In this document: piece by piece, positions 49,415 to 59,218 of the stretch
Layout of the letters: each line of letters begins with the position of its first letter
Position numbering within the stretch: the first letter of the stretch is position 1
Origin: Aeromonas enteropelogenes
Lineage (GTDB): Bacteria > Pseudomonadota > Gammaproteobacteria > Enterobacterales > Aeromonadaceae
Assembly: GCF_000819845.1 (NCBI RefSeq)
Contig: NZ_CDCG01000040.1
Location: 168,533-232,532, forward strand
Length of the DNA stretch: 64,000 nucleotides
Direction of reading: 5' to 3'
Notes under the pieces: model-generated
Database searches by the model: none
Seen by the model: only the letters and a program-made list of their open reading frames with translations
Told to the model about the DNA's origin: nothing
Made by a program: the position numbers and the translations under genes

Positions 49415-50923
49415 TCAGCGTCGCCGTTTGCTGCCCCCCAAGAGAGAGCCGAGCACCCCGCGTACCAGCTGGCGTCCCACTTCGTTGCCTATGGTGCGGG
49501 CCACGCTCTTGGCGGCGGTCTGTACCACGCCGTCATGCTGGCCACCACGGGGACCGGTGCGGCCAAACAACATCTCGTTCAGGGCATCGAGCAGCCCGCC
49601 TTCCCTGCTGGATGACGGCTCGCTGCCTTGTTCGCTTGTGGTTGTCACCTTGTCCCCGTTGAGACGCTCGAAGGCGGATTCGCGATCCTCCGGCGTCTCG
49701 TAGCGGCCATGCAGCAATGAGCCCTGGATCAGGTGCTGTCGCTCTGCCTCGCTCAGGGGCCCGATCCGGCTGGCCGGCGGGGCAATAAAGGCACGCTCCA
49801 CCACGCCGGGGCGGCCCTTCTCGTCGAGCAGGGAGATGAGTGCCTCGCCGACCCCGAGTTCGGTGATGACGCCGGCGGCATCGAAGGCCGGATTGGCGCG
49901 CAGGGTATTGGCGGCGATCCGCACCGCCTTCTGATCGCTCGGGGTAAAGGCGCGCAGGGCGTGCTGCACCCGGTTGCCGAGTTGCCCCAGCACGCTGTCG
50001 GGAATGTCGGCCGGACTCTGGGTGACGAAGTAGACGCCCACTCCTTTCGAGCGGATGAGCCGTACCACCAGCTCGATCTTCTCCAGCAGCGCCCTGGGGG
50101 CATCGTTGAACAAGAGGTGAGCCTCATCGAAGAAAAAGACCAGCACCGGCTTGTCCGGATCGCCCACTTCCGGCAACTGCTCGAACAGCTCCGAGAGCAG
50201 CCAGAGCAGGAAGCAGGCATAGAGGCGGCTGGAGTGGGTCAGCTTGCCCGCCGCCAGCACATTGATATGACCGTGACCCGCCTCGTCGGTCTGCAGCAGA
50301 TCCTGAATGTCCAGCATGGGTTCGCCGAAGAAATGATCGCCACCGGCGCTCTCCAGGGTCAGCAGGTTGCGCAAAATGGCCCCGATGGAGGCGGTGGAGA
50401 CGTTGCCGTAACGGGTGGTGAGGGATTTGGCATTCTCCCCGGCAAACTGAACCATGGCTCGCAAGTCCTTGAGATCCAGCAGCAACAGCCCCTCGTCGTC
50501 CGCCACCTTGAACACCAGCTCCAGCACCCCGCTCTGGGTATCGTTGAGACCGAGCAGGCGGGAGAGCAGCAAAGGCCCCATGTCGGAGACGGTGGCCCGC
50601 ACCGGATGCCCCTGCTCGGCAAAGAGATCCCAGAACAGGGTCGGGCTCGCGGCAAAGTTGGGGGCTGAAATGCCGAGCTGGGCCAGCCTGGCATCCAGCT
50701 TGGCCGAGCCAGCACCGGCGGCGCCAAGGCCGCTCAAATCCCCCTTCACATCGGCGAGAAACACCGGTACCCCGAGGCGGGAGAAGCCCTCCGCCAGCAC
50801 TTGCAGGGTGACCGTCTTGCCAGTGCCGGTTGCCCCCGTGATGAGACCGTGGCGATTGGCCATGGAGGGCAGCAGGGTGAGGGGCTTGCCATCGGCATAG
50901 GCCAGGATCAGCGGGTCGGCCAT
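49415..50923 (-). CDS. yjgR: HerA/FtsK-like ATPase YjgR (DUF853)
   Basis: 502 residues. Walker A GATGTGKT at residues 30-37, Walker [14 protein letters not shown] near 260-275, and [20 protein letters not shown] are typical of DUF853. The C-terminus carries a Gly/Arg-rich membrane-type tail ([14 protein letters not shown]). Function of YjgR is not established; HerA relatives pump or translocate DNA. GGAGG four bases before the ATG fixes the start. Confidence 0.92.
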   Translation of the reverse strand: MADPLILAYADGKPLTLLPSMANRHGLITGATGTGKTVTLQVLAEGFSRLGVPVFLADVKGDLSGLGAAGAGSAKLDARLAQLGISAPNFAASPTLFWDLFAEQGHPVRATVSDMGPLLLSRLLGLNDTQSGVLELVFKVADDEGLLLLDLKDLRAMVQFAGENAKSLTTRYGNVSTASIGAILRNLLTLESAGGDHFFGEPMLDIQDLLQTDEAGHGHINVLAAGKLTHSSRLYACFLLWLLSELFEQLPEVGDPDKPVLVFFFDEAHLLFNDAPRALLEKIELVVRLIRSKGVGVYFVTQSPADIPDSVLGQLGNRVQHALRAFTPSDQKAVRIAANTLRANPAFDAAGVITELGVGEALISLLDEKGRPGVVERAFIAPPASRIGPLSEAERQHLIQGSLLHGRYETPEDRESAFERLNGDKVTTTSEQGSEPSSSREGGLLDALNEMLFGRTGPRGGQHDGVVQTAAKSVARTIGNEVGRQLVRGVLGSLLGGSKRRR

Positions 50924-51049
50924 GGTGGCCTCCTTGTTTCGGATTGTGTGCAGGAAACAACGGCTTACAAGGAGTGTGGCGGGAGAGTCAGATGAAGGCA
51001 AGACGGGCCATGGCGGCCCGTCTGCGGCACGGAATGACGGCGGCTGGTG

Positions 51050-51544
51050 TTAGCGCGGAGCCAACTTCTGTTTCAGTTGCAGTGCCAGCAGGGTCAGCAG
51101 GCCCCCGAGCAGGGCGGTGATGATGGCCAGCAGCAGGCTGCCGAGCAGGAAGGGAGGCACCAGGGTGGCCGCCTCCTGCTCCATCCAGTGGAGCGTCCAG
51201 GTGAGATGGAAGGGCTCCGGCGGCTGGCTTAGCACCAGACAGCCGGTGCGATAGGCGTAAAGATACATGAAGGGCAGAGTCAACGGATTGTTGAACCAGA
51301 CTGCCAGCAGGGCTAGCGGCAGATTGAGGCGAAAGGCCAGCGCCAGCGCGACGGCGATCAGCGAATGCATGGGGATGGGAAACCAGCAGGCAAAGATGCC
51401 TGCGGCCACGGCACCGCAGAGTGCCCGGGGTTGGGTCTGCCAGAGCGCCGGGTTGAGCAGGCGCTCACCAAACAGGGCAAACCACTTCTGCTGGCGCAGG
51501 GTGTCCGGGTTTATCTTGAAGCGCTCAAACCAGCCGTTCAGCAT
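51050..51544 (-). CDS. DUF2062 inner-membrane protein (first of tandem pair)
   Basis: 164 residues from the ATG at 51544. LLNPALWQTQPRALCGAVAAG and FNNPLTLPFMYLYAYRTG are DUF2062 motifs; about three membrane helices. Its start overlaps the end of the next DUF2062 gene by seven bases. Function unknown; the family is common next to comEC/msbA in gammaproteobacteria. Confidence 0.9.
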   Translation of the reverse strand: MLNGWFERFKINPDTLRQQKWFALFGERLLNPALWQTQPRALCGAVAAGIFACWFPIPMHSLIAVALALAFRLNLPLALLAVWFNNPLTLPFMYLYAYRTGCLVLSQPPEPFHLTWTLHWMEQEAATLVPPFLLGSLLLAIITALLGGLLTLLALQLKQKLAPR

Positions 51545-52056
51545 GCCCGCGCCACCTTGCGTTTTTGCCACTGACGCACCGTGCTGATCCGCCAGAAGGT
51601 GCGGATCAGGGCATAACCAATCAGGGAACTCAGCAGTGCCAGCACCAGGGAGCCCAGCAGCAGCGGCGGGGCCACGGTTTCAAAGACCGAGACCAGCCAG
51701 ACCCAGGTGAATTCGATGTCGATGGGTTGGGCGTGCTGGCCCAGCAGTTGGCAGCCGGTCAGGTAGGCGCCATAAAACAGTGGCGGCATGGTAATGGGAT
51801 TGGAGAGCCAGACCAGGGCCACCGAAAGGGGCAGGTTGACCCGAAACAGGATGGCGCCCCCGGCGGCCAGCAGCATCTGGCAAGGGAGGGGCACCCAGGC
51901 CATGAAGAGGCCCACCGCAAAGGCCCCCGCGGCGGAGCGCCGGTTGAGATGCCAGAGGTTGGCATCGAGCAGCAGCTTGCCAAACAGGCGCAAGTGCTTG
52001 TGTTCTTTCAGGCTTTGCTGATCGGGCATCCAGCGCTGTATGAGTCGTTTGGGCAT
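51538..52056 (-). CDS. DUF2062 inner-membrane protein (second of tandem pair)
   Basis: 172 residues. FGKLLLDANLWHLNRRSAAG and LSNPITMPPLFYGAYLTG mirror its downstream paralogue, so the pair arose by tandem duplication. Basic N-terminus, three or four membrane helices. It diverges from comEC, with 27 bases between the two starts. Confidence 0.9.
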   Translation of the reverse strand: MPKRLIQRWMPDQQSLKEHKHLRLFGKLLLDANLWHLNRRSAAGAFAVGLFMAWVPLPCQMLLAAGGAILFRVNLPLSVALVWLSNPITMPPLFYGAYLTGCQLLGQHAQPIDIEFTWVWLVSVFETVAPPLLLGSLVLALLSSLIGYALIRTFWRISTVRQWQKRKVARAC

Positions 52057-52083
52057 ATCGTAACCTTGCTAAATACTTGCTCC

Positions 52084-54285
52084 ATGGATCTGCGTCTGTT
52101 GTCGTTTGCCCTGGGGGCAAGCTCCTCACTGCTCTGGCCATGGTTACCTTCATTCGCATGGGGGGGACTCTTGCTGTCCCTGCTGCTTCCCCTTGCATAT
52201 TATCGTGCCTGGCGGCTGCTGTTTCTCCTGTTCGGCATCCTCTGGATGCAGGCCAATCTGTCGTGTCGACTGGCCTGGCTGAACCTGCTGGGAGATCAGG
52301 CGAGCCACATCATAACCGCACAGCTGAAAAGTGCAGAGCCCGAGGGCGATAAATTTGTGCGCCTGCAGCTGCAGGTGGAACAACTCGACGGCCAACCGCT
52401 CTGGCCCGCGCCTCTGGTGCGAGTCAATGCCTACCAGGCGCTGCCTGCGTTGACGGCGGGCAGCCGGCTGACCCTGGTCAGCTCCCTCAAACCGGCACAC
52501 GGGCTTGCCAACGAGGCGGGGATGGACGGTCGTCGCTTGCTGCTGGGCAAGGGGATCACCGCCACCGGCAATTTGCGACGGATCATCGACATTCAGCCGG
52601 TGGCACCTGGTTGGCGCGAACGCTGGCTGGCGGCGGCCGAGACAAGTTGGCGCCCGCTCACCCATGGCCCTCTGCTGGCGGCGCTCACCTTTGGCGAGCA
52701 AGGCGGGATTACGGATGAGCAGTGGACCCTGTTTCGCGGCAGCGGCATCACTCACATCATTGCTATTTCGGGTCAGCATATCGCACTGGTGGCCGTGCTG
52801 GGCTGGTGGCTTGGCCGCCTGTTCGGGCTGCGCGGCGCCATCCTCACGTCATTGCTGTTTGCGGCGACTTACAGCTGGCTGGCGGGCTTTGCGGTGGCGA
52901 CCGAGCGGGCACTCATCATGGTGCTGGTGTGGAGCCTGCTGCGTTGGTGCCGGCGGGAGTGGCCCGCCTATCGTATCTGGTTGTGGGCTTTCGTGGTGCT
53001 GGTGTTGTGGGATCCGTTCGCCCTCTACTCGGCGGGGTTCTGGCTCTCGTTTCTGGCGGTGGCCATCTTGCTACTGATGGGCTATTGCCATGCCCGCCCC
53101 GGGCTTTGGCAGATCCAGCTCTGGTTGCTGCTCGGTCTGCTACCCCTGCAGTTGGCGCTGTTCGAGGGCATAGCGCCGCTGGCCATGGTGATCAACCTGC
53201 TGGCGGTGCCGCTCTTTTGCATCGCCATCATACCGCTGGCCCTGATCGGGGTGCTGCTTGCGCCGCTTGCTGCCCCATTGGCTTACGGACTGTTCTGGCT
53301 GGCGGATCTTGGGCTCGAGTGGGTGCTGAGTCTGCTGGCCTGGCTGGCGGCCCGGTTGCAACTGTGGTGGCCGCTGCCCCACTGGTGGCTGCCCCTGTGT
53401 ACCTTGTTGCTGCTGCTCTGGGCGGGTTGGCGATGGCCTCCGGCCCGCTGGTTCTGGTTGCCCGGCGTACTGGCCATGGTGCTGACACTCTGGCCCACCG
53501 AGGCGCGTTGGCAGCTGCGGGTGCTGGACGTGGGACAGGGGTTGGCGGTGCTGATCAGCAAGGGGGATCGGGCCATCCTTTATGACACGGGCGATCGCTA
53601 CCCGGGCGGTTACAACATGGCGGATGCGGTGATCCTGCCCCAGCTGAGCCGGCTCGGGATCCGGGTCATCGATCGCCTCATCCTCAGCCACAAGGACAGG
53701 GATCATGCCGGTAACCGCCAGCGATTGCTCACCACCCTGATGGTACGCGGCGAGCTCTCTTCCCATCGGTTCGACGAACGAACGTCGCTTTGCCAGCGGG
53801 GTCAGCAGTGGCGCTGGCAGGGGCTCGATTTCTCTGTGCTCTGGCCAGAACATCCCGGGGGCGGGCGCAACAACGATGGCTGCGTGGTGCGTATCCGCGA
53901 CGGGCACGCCAGCGTGCTGCTGAGCGCGGACATTGAACGCCAGGCGGAGCAGCGGCTGGTAGCGCTGGAAGGGGAGGGGCTTGCCAGCACCCTGCTGGTG
54001 AGTCCGCACCATGGCAGCCGCACCTCTTCCACGCCGCCCTTTGTCGCGGTGGTCGCTCCTCGCTACGTCGTGCACAGCGCAGGCTTCATGAACCAGTGGG
54101 GGTTTCCCCGCCCCGAAGTGGTGGCGCGCTATCGGGCCGCCCGCCAGTGGGTTACGGGGCTGCATGGTGCCATCCTGATCCAGCCTGAGGGAGAAGGCTT
54201 GATGGTCAGTGCCGAGCGCAGCCGGGGCCCCTGGTATCGGCGTGATGGCGCCTGGTGGCGACCCGGGCTCTGGCCTGCGCCCTGA
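52084..54285 (+). CDS. comEC: DNA internalisation/competence protein ComEC (Rec2)
   Basis: 733 residues. The membrane N-terminus leads into a small extracytoplasmic OB-like part, then the Competence channel domain (GITHIIAISGQHIALVAVLG, SAGFWLSFLAV), and a C-terminal MBL-type nuclease domain (DVGQGLAVLISKGDRAILYD, LSHKDRDHAGN, SPHHGSRTSS). It passes single-stranded DNA across the inner membrane during natural transformation. The true start is the ATG at 52084; upstream in-frame codons run through the divergent DUF2062 gene. Confidence 0.95.
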   Translation: MDLRLLSFALGASSSLLWPWLPSFAWGGLLLSLLLPLAYYRAWRLLFLLFGILWMQANLSCRLAWLNLLGDQASHIITAQLKSAEPEGDKFVRLQLQVEQLDGQPLWPAPLVRVNAYQALPALTAGSRLTLVSSLKPAHGLANEAGMDGRRLLLGKGITATGNLRRIIDIQPVAPGWRERWLAAAETSWRPLTHGPLLAALTFGEQGGITDEQWTLFRGSGITHIIAISGQHIALVAVLGWWLGRLFGLRGAILTSLLFAATYSWLAGFAVATERALIMVLVWSLLRWCRREWPAYRIWLWAFVVLVLWDPFALYSAGFWLSFLAVAILLLMGYCHARPGLWQIQLWLLLGLLPLQLALFEGIAPLAMVINLLAVPLFCIAIIPLALIGVLLAPLAAPLAYGLFWLADLGLEWVLSLLAWLAARLQLWWPLPHWWLPLCTLLLLLWAGWRWPPARWFWLPGVLAMVLTLWPTEARWQLRVLDVGQGLAVLISKGDRAILYDTGDRYPGGYNMADAVILPQLSRLGIRVIDRLILSHKDRDHAGNRQRLLTTLMVRGELSSHRFDERTSLCQRGQQWRWQGLDFSVLWPEHPGGGRNNDGCVVRIRDGHASVLLSADIERQAEQRLVALEGEGLASTLLVSPHHGSRTSSTPPFVAVVAPRYVVHSAGFMNQWGFPRPEVVARYRAARQWVTGLHGAILIQPEGEGLMVSAERSRGPWYRRDGAWWRPGLWPAP

Positions 54286-54328
54286 TCCGCTTTTTATCGT
54301 GCCAGGCCCTTTATCGAGATGGGGATGC

Positions 54329-54357
54329 TTGGTGGAAGCCCAAGCTTTGGCTAGAAT
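54329..54357 (+). promoter_or_regulatory. Candidate promoter for msbA-lpxK-ycaR-kdsB
   Basis: TTGGTG, 17 bases, TAGAAT; the start would be about 25 bases before the msbA ATG at 54389. Confidence 0.6.
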
Positions 54358-54388
54358 AGCCCGTCATTTCCATTACTAACGGCTATTC

Positions 54389-56158
54389 ATGCAACAAGAA
54401 ACCTCACAAGAGAGCTGGCCAGTATTCAAACGCCTGCTCGGCTATGTTCGAGATCGCAAGCTGGGCCTCATTGGCGGCATCATCGGCATGCTGGGTTATG
54501 CCGCGGTCGATACCACCTTCGTCTACTCCATCAAGCCGCTTATCGATCAGGGGATTAATGGCAACGATGCCACCGTGCTGAAATGGATGCCCTTCTTCGT
54601 GCTCGGCATCGTCGCCCTGCGCGGTCTCGCCAACTTTCTCTCCAACTACTGCATGGCCTGGGTCGGCAACCACGTGGTAATGCGCCTGCAGCAGCAGGTG
54701 TTCAATCACATGGTGGCGATGCCGATGAGCTTCTTCGACCGGCAGAACACCGGTCACCTGCTCTCCAAAGTGACCTATGATGCGAGCCAGGTCTCCTCGG
54801 CCGCGAGTACCACCTTGGTGACCCTGGTGCGGGAAGGGGCGACCGTCATTGGCCTGCTCGGCCTGATGTTCTATCACTCCTGGCAGCTGTCGGTGATCTT
54901 CCTGGTGGTGGGGCCGCTGGTGGGCATCATCATCGGCCTCATCAGCCGTCGTTTTCGCAAGATCAGCCGCCATATCCAGCAGGCGGTCGGAGACATCACC
55001 ACCTCCACCGAGCAGATGCTCAAGGGGCATAAAGAGGTGCTGATGTTCGGTGGCCAGAAGGTGGAGGAGAAACGCTTCTTCCAGGTCAGCAACAACATGC
55101 GCCAGCAGACCATGAAGATGGTGGCGGCGGATGCCATCGGCAGCCCCATCGTCCAGATGGTTGCCTCCATCGCCCTGGCCGCCTTCCTCTATGTGGCGAC
55201 TATCGACAGCGTGCGCAGCGAGCTGACTGCCGGTACCTTTACCGTCATGATCACCTCCATGATGATGCTGCTCAAGCCGCTGAAAAGCCTGACCGACGTC
55301 AACAACCAGTTCCAGCGCGCCATCACCGCCTGCCACAGCCTGTTTGGCCTGCTCGATACCGAGCCGGAGCAGGATACCGGCACCCGTACTCTGGAGCGTG
55401 CCCGCGGCGAAATCGAGTTTCGCAACGTCACCTTTACCTATCCGACCAAGGACACTCCGGCGCTGCACAACGTCAGCTTCAAGGTGGAGGCGGGTAAATC
55501 CGTGGCCCTGGTGGGGCGCTCCGGCTCCGGCAAGAGCACCATTGCCAGCCTGCTGACCCGCTTCTATGACATCGAGCAGGGGGAGATCCTGCTGGACGGC
55601 ATCAACATCCGCGAGTACCAACTGAGCGAGCTGCGCAAGCAGTACGCCCTGGTCTCCCAGCATGTCCACCTGTTCAACGATTCGGTGGCCAACAACATCG
55701 CCTACGCGGCGGAGGACCGCTACAGCAGCGACGAGATCCGCCAGGCGGCCCGCATCGCTCACGCCGACGAGTTTGTCAGCAAGATGCCGCAAGGTTACGA
55801 CACTGTGGTCGGTGAGAACGGTGCGTCCCTCTCCGGCGGCCAGCGTCAGCGTATCGCCATCGCCCGCGCCCTGTTGCGCGATGCTCCGGTATTGCTGCTG
55901 GACGAAGCGACCTCGGCGCTGGATACCGAATCCGAGCGCCATATCCAGGCCGCCATCGACGAGCTATGCAAGGCGCGTACTTCCCTGGTGATCGCCCACC
56001 GCCTCTCCACCATCGAGAAGGCGGACGAGATCCTGGTGATCGACGAGGGTCATATCGTCGAGCGCGGCAACCACGATGCCCTGATGGCCCAGCAAGGCAC
56101 CTATGCCCAGCTGCGCGCCATCCAGTTTGGCAACCAGGCTGCGGGTCACAAGGAGTGA
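54389..56158 (+). CDS. msbA: Lipid A export ABC transporter MsbA
   Basis: 589 residues, a half-transporter with six N-terminal helices and a C-terminal ABC domain: Walker A GRSGSGKST, signature LSGGQRQRIAIARAL, Walker B VLLLDEATSAL, and H-loop IAHRLST. It flips core-lipid A across the inner membrane. TGATG overlap couples it to lpxK. Confidence 0.98.
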   Translation: MQQETSQESWPVFKRLLGYVRDRKLGLIGGIIGMLGYAAVDTTFVYSIKPLIDQGINGNDATVLKWMPFFVLGIVALRGLANFLSNYCMAWVGNHVVMRLQQQVFNHMVAMPMSFFDRQNTGHLLSKVTYDASQVSSAASTTLVTLVREGATVIGLLGLMFYHSWQLSVIFLVVGPLVGIIIGLISRRFRKISRHIQQAVGDITTSTEQMLKGHKEVLMFGGQKVEEKRFFQVSNNMRQQTMKMVAADAIGSPIVQMVASIALAAFLYVATIDSVRSELTAGTFTVMITSMMMLLKPLKSLTDVNNQFQRAITACHSLFGLLDTEPEQDTGTRTLERARGEIEFRNVTFTYPTKDTPALHNVSFKVEAGKSVALVGRSGSGKSTIASLLTRFYDIEQGEILLDGINIREYQLSELRKQYALVSQHVHLFNDSVANNIAYAAEDRYSSDEIRQAARIAHADEFVSKMPQGYDTVVGENGASLSGGQRQRIAIARALLRDAPVLLLDEATSALDTESERHIQAAIDELCKARTSLVIAHRLSTIEKADEILVIDEGHIVERGNHDALMAQQGTYAQLRAIQFGNQAAGHKE

Positions 56159-57159
56159 TGGAGCAACTCTGGTATGGCAAAAGCGGTTGGCGCTGGTGGC
56201 TGGCTCCTTTTGCCCTGCTGTTTGCCATCATCAGCGGTGCCCGCCGCTACGCCTACCGACGTGGCTGGCGCAAGGCCTATCGGGCCGGCGTTCCCGTCAT
56301 CGTGGTGGGCAATATCTCTGTGGGGGGCAACGGCAAGACCCCGGTGGTGATCTGGCTGGTGGAACAGTTGCAGGCGCGCGGTTACAAGCCAGGGGTGGTG
56401 AGTCGCGGTTATGGCGGCAAGGCGCCCCATTACCCCTACCGGCTTGATGCTGCCAGCACCACGGCGCAGGCTGGCGATGAGCCTGTCCTGATTGCCCGGC
56501 GCTGCGGCTGCCCCGTGGTGGTGGCCCCCAAGCGGGCCGATGCGGTCAGGCTGCTCGAGCAAAGCGGCGAGGTGGACATCATCATCACCGACGATGGCCT
56601 GCAGCACTATGCGCTGGCCCGCGACATCGAGCTGGTGGTGGTGGATGGCGCGCGCCGATTTGGCAATCGCTGCCTGCTGCCCATGGGGCCGCTGCGCGAA
56701 CCGGTGACTCGCTTGAAGCGTGTGGATGCCATCATCTGCAATGGTGGCGAGCCGGCCAAAGGGGAGTATCCCATGAGCCTGATCGCCGATGGGCCGAGAC
56801 GGGTGTGCGACGATGCCCCGCTTGCCGACCCTCTGCCGCGCGCCGTGGATGCCCTGGCGGGTATCGGCCATCCTCCCCGTTTCTTTGCGACCCTGACCGG
56901 GCTTGGCTATGAGCTGCAACAGAGCGTCGGCTATGCGGATCACCATCCGTTTGATCGCGATGAACTTGTCGCCCGTTTTGGTCAACGCCCCCTGTTGATG
57001 ACGGAAAAAGATGCGGTCAAGTGCCGCCCGTTTGCCCGGGACAACTGGTGGTATCTGCCGGTGAGCGCCCAACTGCCCGCCTCCTTGCTGGACACCTTGC
57101 TGCAAAAGCTGGCTCAGGCCAAGTCGGCAACAGTCGCTGCTACCGGCGCCAGAGAATAA
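56158..57159 (+). CDS. lpxK: Tetraacyldisaccharide 4'-kinase
   Basis: 333 residues. VVGNISVGGNGKTPVVIWL is the P-loop; IITDDGLQHYALARDIELV and LLMTEKDAVKC are LpxK signatures. It phosphorylates the 4' position of the lipid A precursor. The ATG overlaps the msbA stop codon by one base. Confidence 0.97.
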   Translation: MEQLWYGKSGWRWWLAPFALLFAIISGARRYAYRRGWRKAYRAGVPVIVVGNISVGGNGKTPVVIWLVEQLQARGYKPGVVSRGYGGKAPHYPYRLDAASTTAQAGDEPVLIARRCGCPVVVAPKRADAVRLLEQSGEVDIIITDDGLQHYALARDIELVVVDGARRFGNRCLLPMGPLREPVTRLKRVDAIICNGGEPAKGEYPMSLIADGPRRVCDDAPLADPLPRAVDALAGIGHPPRFFATLTGLGYELQQSVGYADHHPFDRDELVARFGQRPLLMTEKDAVKCRPFARDNWWYLPVSAQLPASLLDTLLQKLAQAKSATVAATGARE

Positions 57160-57287
57160 ACGGCAGGCTTGCTCTGCCCCTGAATGGATTATCACCTTGT
57201 CCGGCATCTTCCCTGGCCGGGCAAGGCGCTTGCTCGACACATTGTTTGCCGGGCCTATCTGCTCGACATTGTTGAAGGAGTATCGTT

Positions 57288-57476
57288 TTGGCATTGGATA
57301 TCAAATTGCTCGACATCATTGCTTGCCCTGTCTGCAAGGGGAAACTGCAATACAACAAGGCTGTCCATGAGCTGGTCTGTCGCTTCGACAAGCTGGCTTA
57401 TCCGCTGGAGGAGGGGATCCCCGTGCTGCTGGAAAACCGCGCCCGTCCCCTCAACAGCGACGAGCTGCCATCATGA
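57288..57476 (+). CDS. ycaR: YcaR/Trm112-like small zinc protein
   Basis: 62 residues from a TTG start at 57288, supported by AAGGAG seven bases before it. [14 protein letters not shown] carries one CxxC pair; the fold is Trm112-like. The gene is always found between lpxK and kdsB in related bacteria; role unproven. It overlaps kdsB by four bases (ATGA). Confidence 0.92.
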   Translation: MALDIKLLDIIACPVCKGKLQYNKAVHELVCRFDKLAYPLEEGIPVLLENRARPLNSDELPS

Positions 57477-58234
57477 GCTTCGTGGTCGTGATCCCTGCCC
57501 GCTACGCCTCGACCCGCTTGCCGGGCAAGCCGCTGGCGGATATCCATGGCAAGCCCATGGTGCAACATGTGGTGGAGAAGGCGCTGCAATCCGGCGCCGA
57601 GCGGGTGATCGTCGCCACCGATGACGAGCGGGTGGCACAGGCGCTGGCACCTGTCGCGGCAGGCATGGGCGCCGAAGTGTGCATGACATCACCGGATCAT
57701 CAGTCCGGTACCGAGCGCCTCGCCGAGGTGTGCCGCCACTACGGTTTTGCTGCCGATACCATCATCGTCAACGTTCAGGGGGATGAGCCGCTCATCCCGC
57801 CCGCCATCATCCGTCAGGTGGCTGATAACCTGGCCGCCGCGACGGCGCCGATGGCGACTCTCTCTGTGCCCATCAAGGATGCGGAGGAGGCATTCAACCC
57901 CAATGCGGTCAAGGTGGTCACCGACAAGGATGGCTACGCCCTCTACTTCAGCCGGGCCAGCATTCCCTGGGATCGGGACCGTTTCGCCCAAAGTCACGAG
58001 CAGATTGGTCCGCACTATCAGCGCCACATCGGCATCTACGCCTATCGCGCCGGTTTCATTCAGCGTTATGTGGACTGGGCGCCGAGTGCACTGGAGCAGG
58101 TAGAAGCGCTGGAGCAGCTGAGGGTGCTCTGGTACGGCGAGAAGATCCACGTCGCCCAGGCCCTCGAGGCGCCGCCGGTCGGGGTGGATACCCCGGCGGA
58201 TCTGGAGAAGGTGCGTGCTTTCCTGGCCAGCTGA
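57473..58234 (+). CDS. kdsB: 3-deoxy-manno-octulosonate cytidylyltransferase
   Basis: 253 residues. [20 protein letters not shown] is the nucleotide-binding start; [11 protein letters not shown] and [12 protein letters not shown] are family motifs. It activates KDO to CMP-KDO for the LPS inner core. Last gene of the msbA operon. Confidence 0.97.
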   Translation: MSFVVVIPARYASTRLPGKPLADIHGKPMVQHVVEKALQSGAERVIVATDDERVAQALAPVAAGMGAEVCMTSPDHQSGTERLAEVCRHYGFAADTIIVNVQGDEPLIPPAIIRQVADNLAAATAPMATLSVPIKDAEEAFNPNAVKVVTDKDGYALYFSRASIPWDRDRFAQSHEQIGPHYQRHIGIYAYRAGFIQRYVDWAPSALEQVEALEQLRVLWYGEKIHVAQALEAPPVGVDTPADLEKVRAFLAS

Positions 58235-58255
58235 ATGCGTTGCCAGCAAAATGGA

Positions 58256-58285
58256 AAAACGGTGTCGCGAGACACCGTTTTTTGT
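58256..58285 (+). terminator. Terminator after kdsB
   Basis: Eleven-bp stem AAAACGGTGTC / GACACCGTTTT, GCGA loop, then TTGTTTT. Confidence 0.92.
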
Positions 58286-58445
58286 TTTGATTATTTATAT
58301 AATTATTTGATTTAAAACGCCATTAATGCACATTCTCAAACTTTTGGCCTGCGTAGTTTGCCAAAGCGACGAGTTTGGTTATGATGCAAGACGCCCTGTT
58401 AACCCTAACCGGGCGGCAATAACGAGATAAGAACGGGGTGTTTGG

Positions 58446-59090
58446 GTGATAAATGTATTCCTGGTCGATGATCATGAGCTGGTGCGTACAGGGATAAGAC
58501 GCATTCTGGAAGATGTGCGCGGGATCAAGGTGGTGGGCGAGGCACAGAGCGGGGAAACCGCGGTGGCATTTTGTCGTCAGCACCATCCGGATGTGATCCT
58601 GATGGACATGAACATGCCGGGTATTGGCGGCCTGGAGGCGACCCGCAAGATCCTGCGGATCCGCCCCGATGTGCGCATCATAGTGCTGACCATTCATTCA
58701 GAAAATCCGTTCCCCACCAAGGTGATGCAGGCGGGGGCCGCCGGTTATCTGACCAAGGGGGCCGCACCTGACGAGATGATCCAGGCGATCCGGCTGGTGC
58801 ACTCGGGCCAGCGCTACATCTCCCCGGAGATCGCCCAGCAGATGGCCCTCAGCCAGTTTGCCTCGGCGGACGAGAACCCCTTCAAGTCCCTCTCCGAGCG
58901 GGAGCTGCAGATCATGATGATGATCACCAAGGGGCAGAAGGTGACCGATATTTCCGAACAGCTCAACCTGAGCCCGAAGACGGTCAACAGTTACCGTTAC
59001 CGCTTGTTCAGCAAGCTGGGCATCAATGGTGATGTGGAGCTGACCCATCTGGCCATTCGCTATGGCATGCTGGATGCCGATACCCTGTAA
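58446..59090 (+). CDS. uvrY: GacA/UvrY/VarA-type response regulator
   Basis: 214 residues. Receiver domain with DDHELVR, phospho-acceptor D54 region (VILMDMNMPG) and K104-type lysine (YLTKGA); LuxR-type helix-turn-helix at the end (SERELQIMMMITKGQ, LNLSPKTVNSYRYRLFSKLG). Partner of a BarA/GacS kinase and activator of Csr/Rsm small RNAs. The start is a GTG at 58446, fitting INVFLVDDHE. uvrC follows, as in E. coli. Confidence 0.96.
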   Translation: MINVFLVDDHELVRTGIRRILEDVRGIKVVGEAQSGETAVAFCRQHHPDVILMDMNMPGIGGLEATRKILRIRPDVRIIVLTIHSENPFPTKVMQAGAAGYLTKGAAPDEMIQAIRLVHSGQRYISPEIAQQMALSQFASADENPFKSLSERELQIMMMITKGQKVTDISEQLNLSPKTVNSYRYRLFSKLGINGDVELTHLAIRYGMLDADTL

Positions 59091-59109
59091 CCGGGTCATG
59101 TGTGGTCAC

Positions 59110-59138
59110 AAAGGCGGCGTGTGCCGCCTTTTGCTTTT
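59110..59138 (+). terminator. Hairpin between uvrY and uvrC
   Basis: AAAGGCGGC / GCCGCCTTT stem, GTGT loop, TGCTTTTT. Confidence 0.85.
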
Positions 59139-59218
59139 TGCCACCCTGGCGCAGTATGCTCTCCCCGTTGATGTTCACTGCACCTGTTTTCGCCCCTTTG
59201 TATTGAGTCGAGTCACCG

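Noticed and set aside
51565-52083. Upstream extension of comEC
   Set aside because: The extra residues are the antisense of the divergent DUF2062 gene; the ATG at 52084 gives the normal ComEC start.
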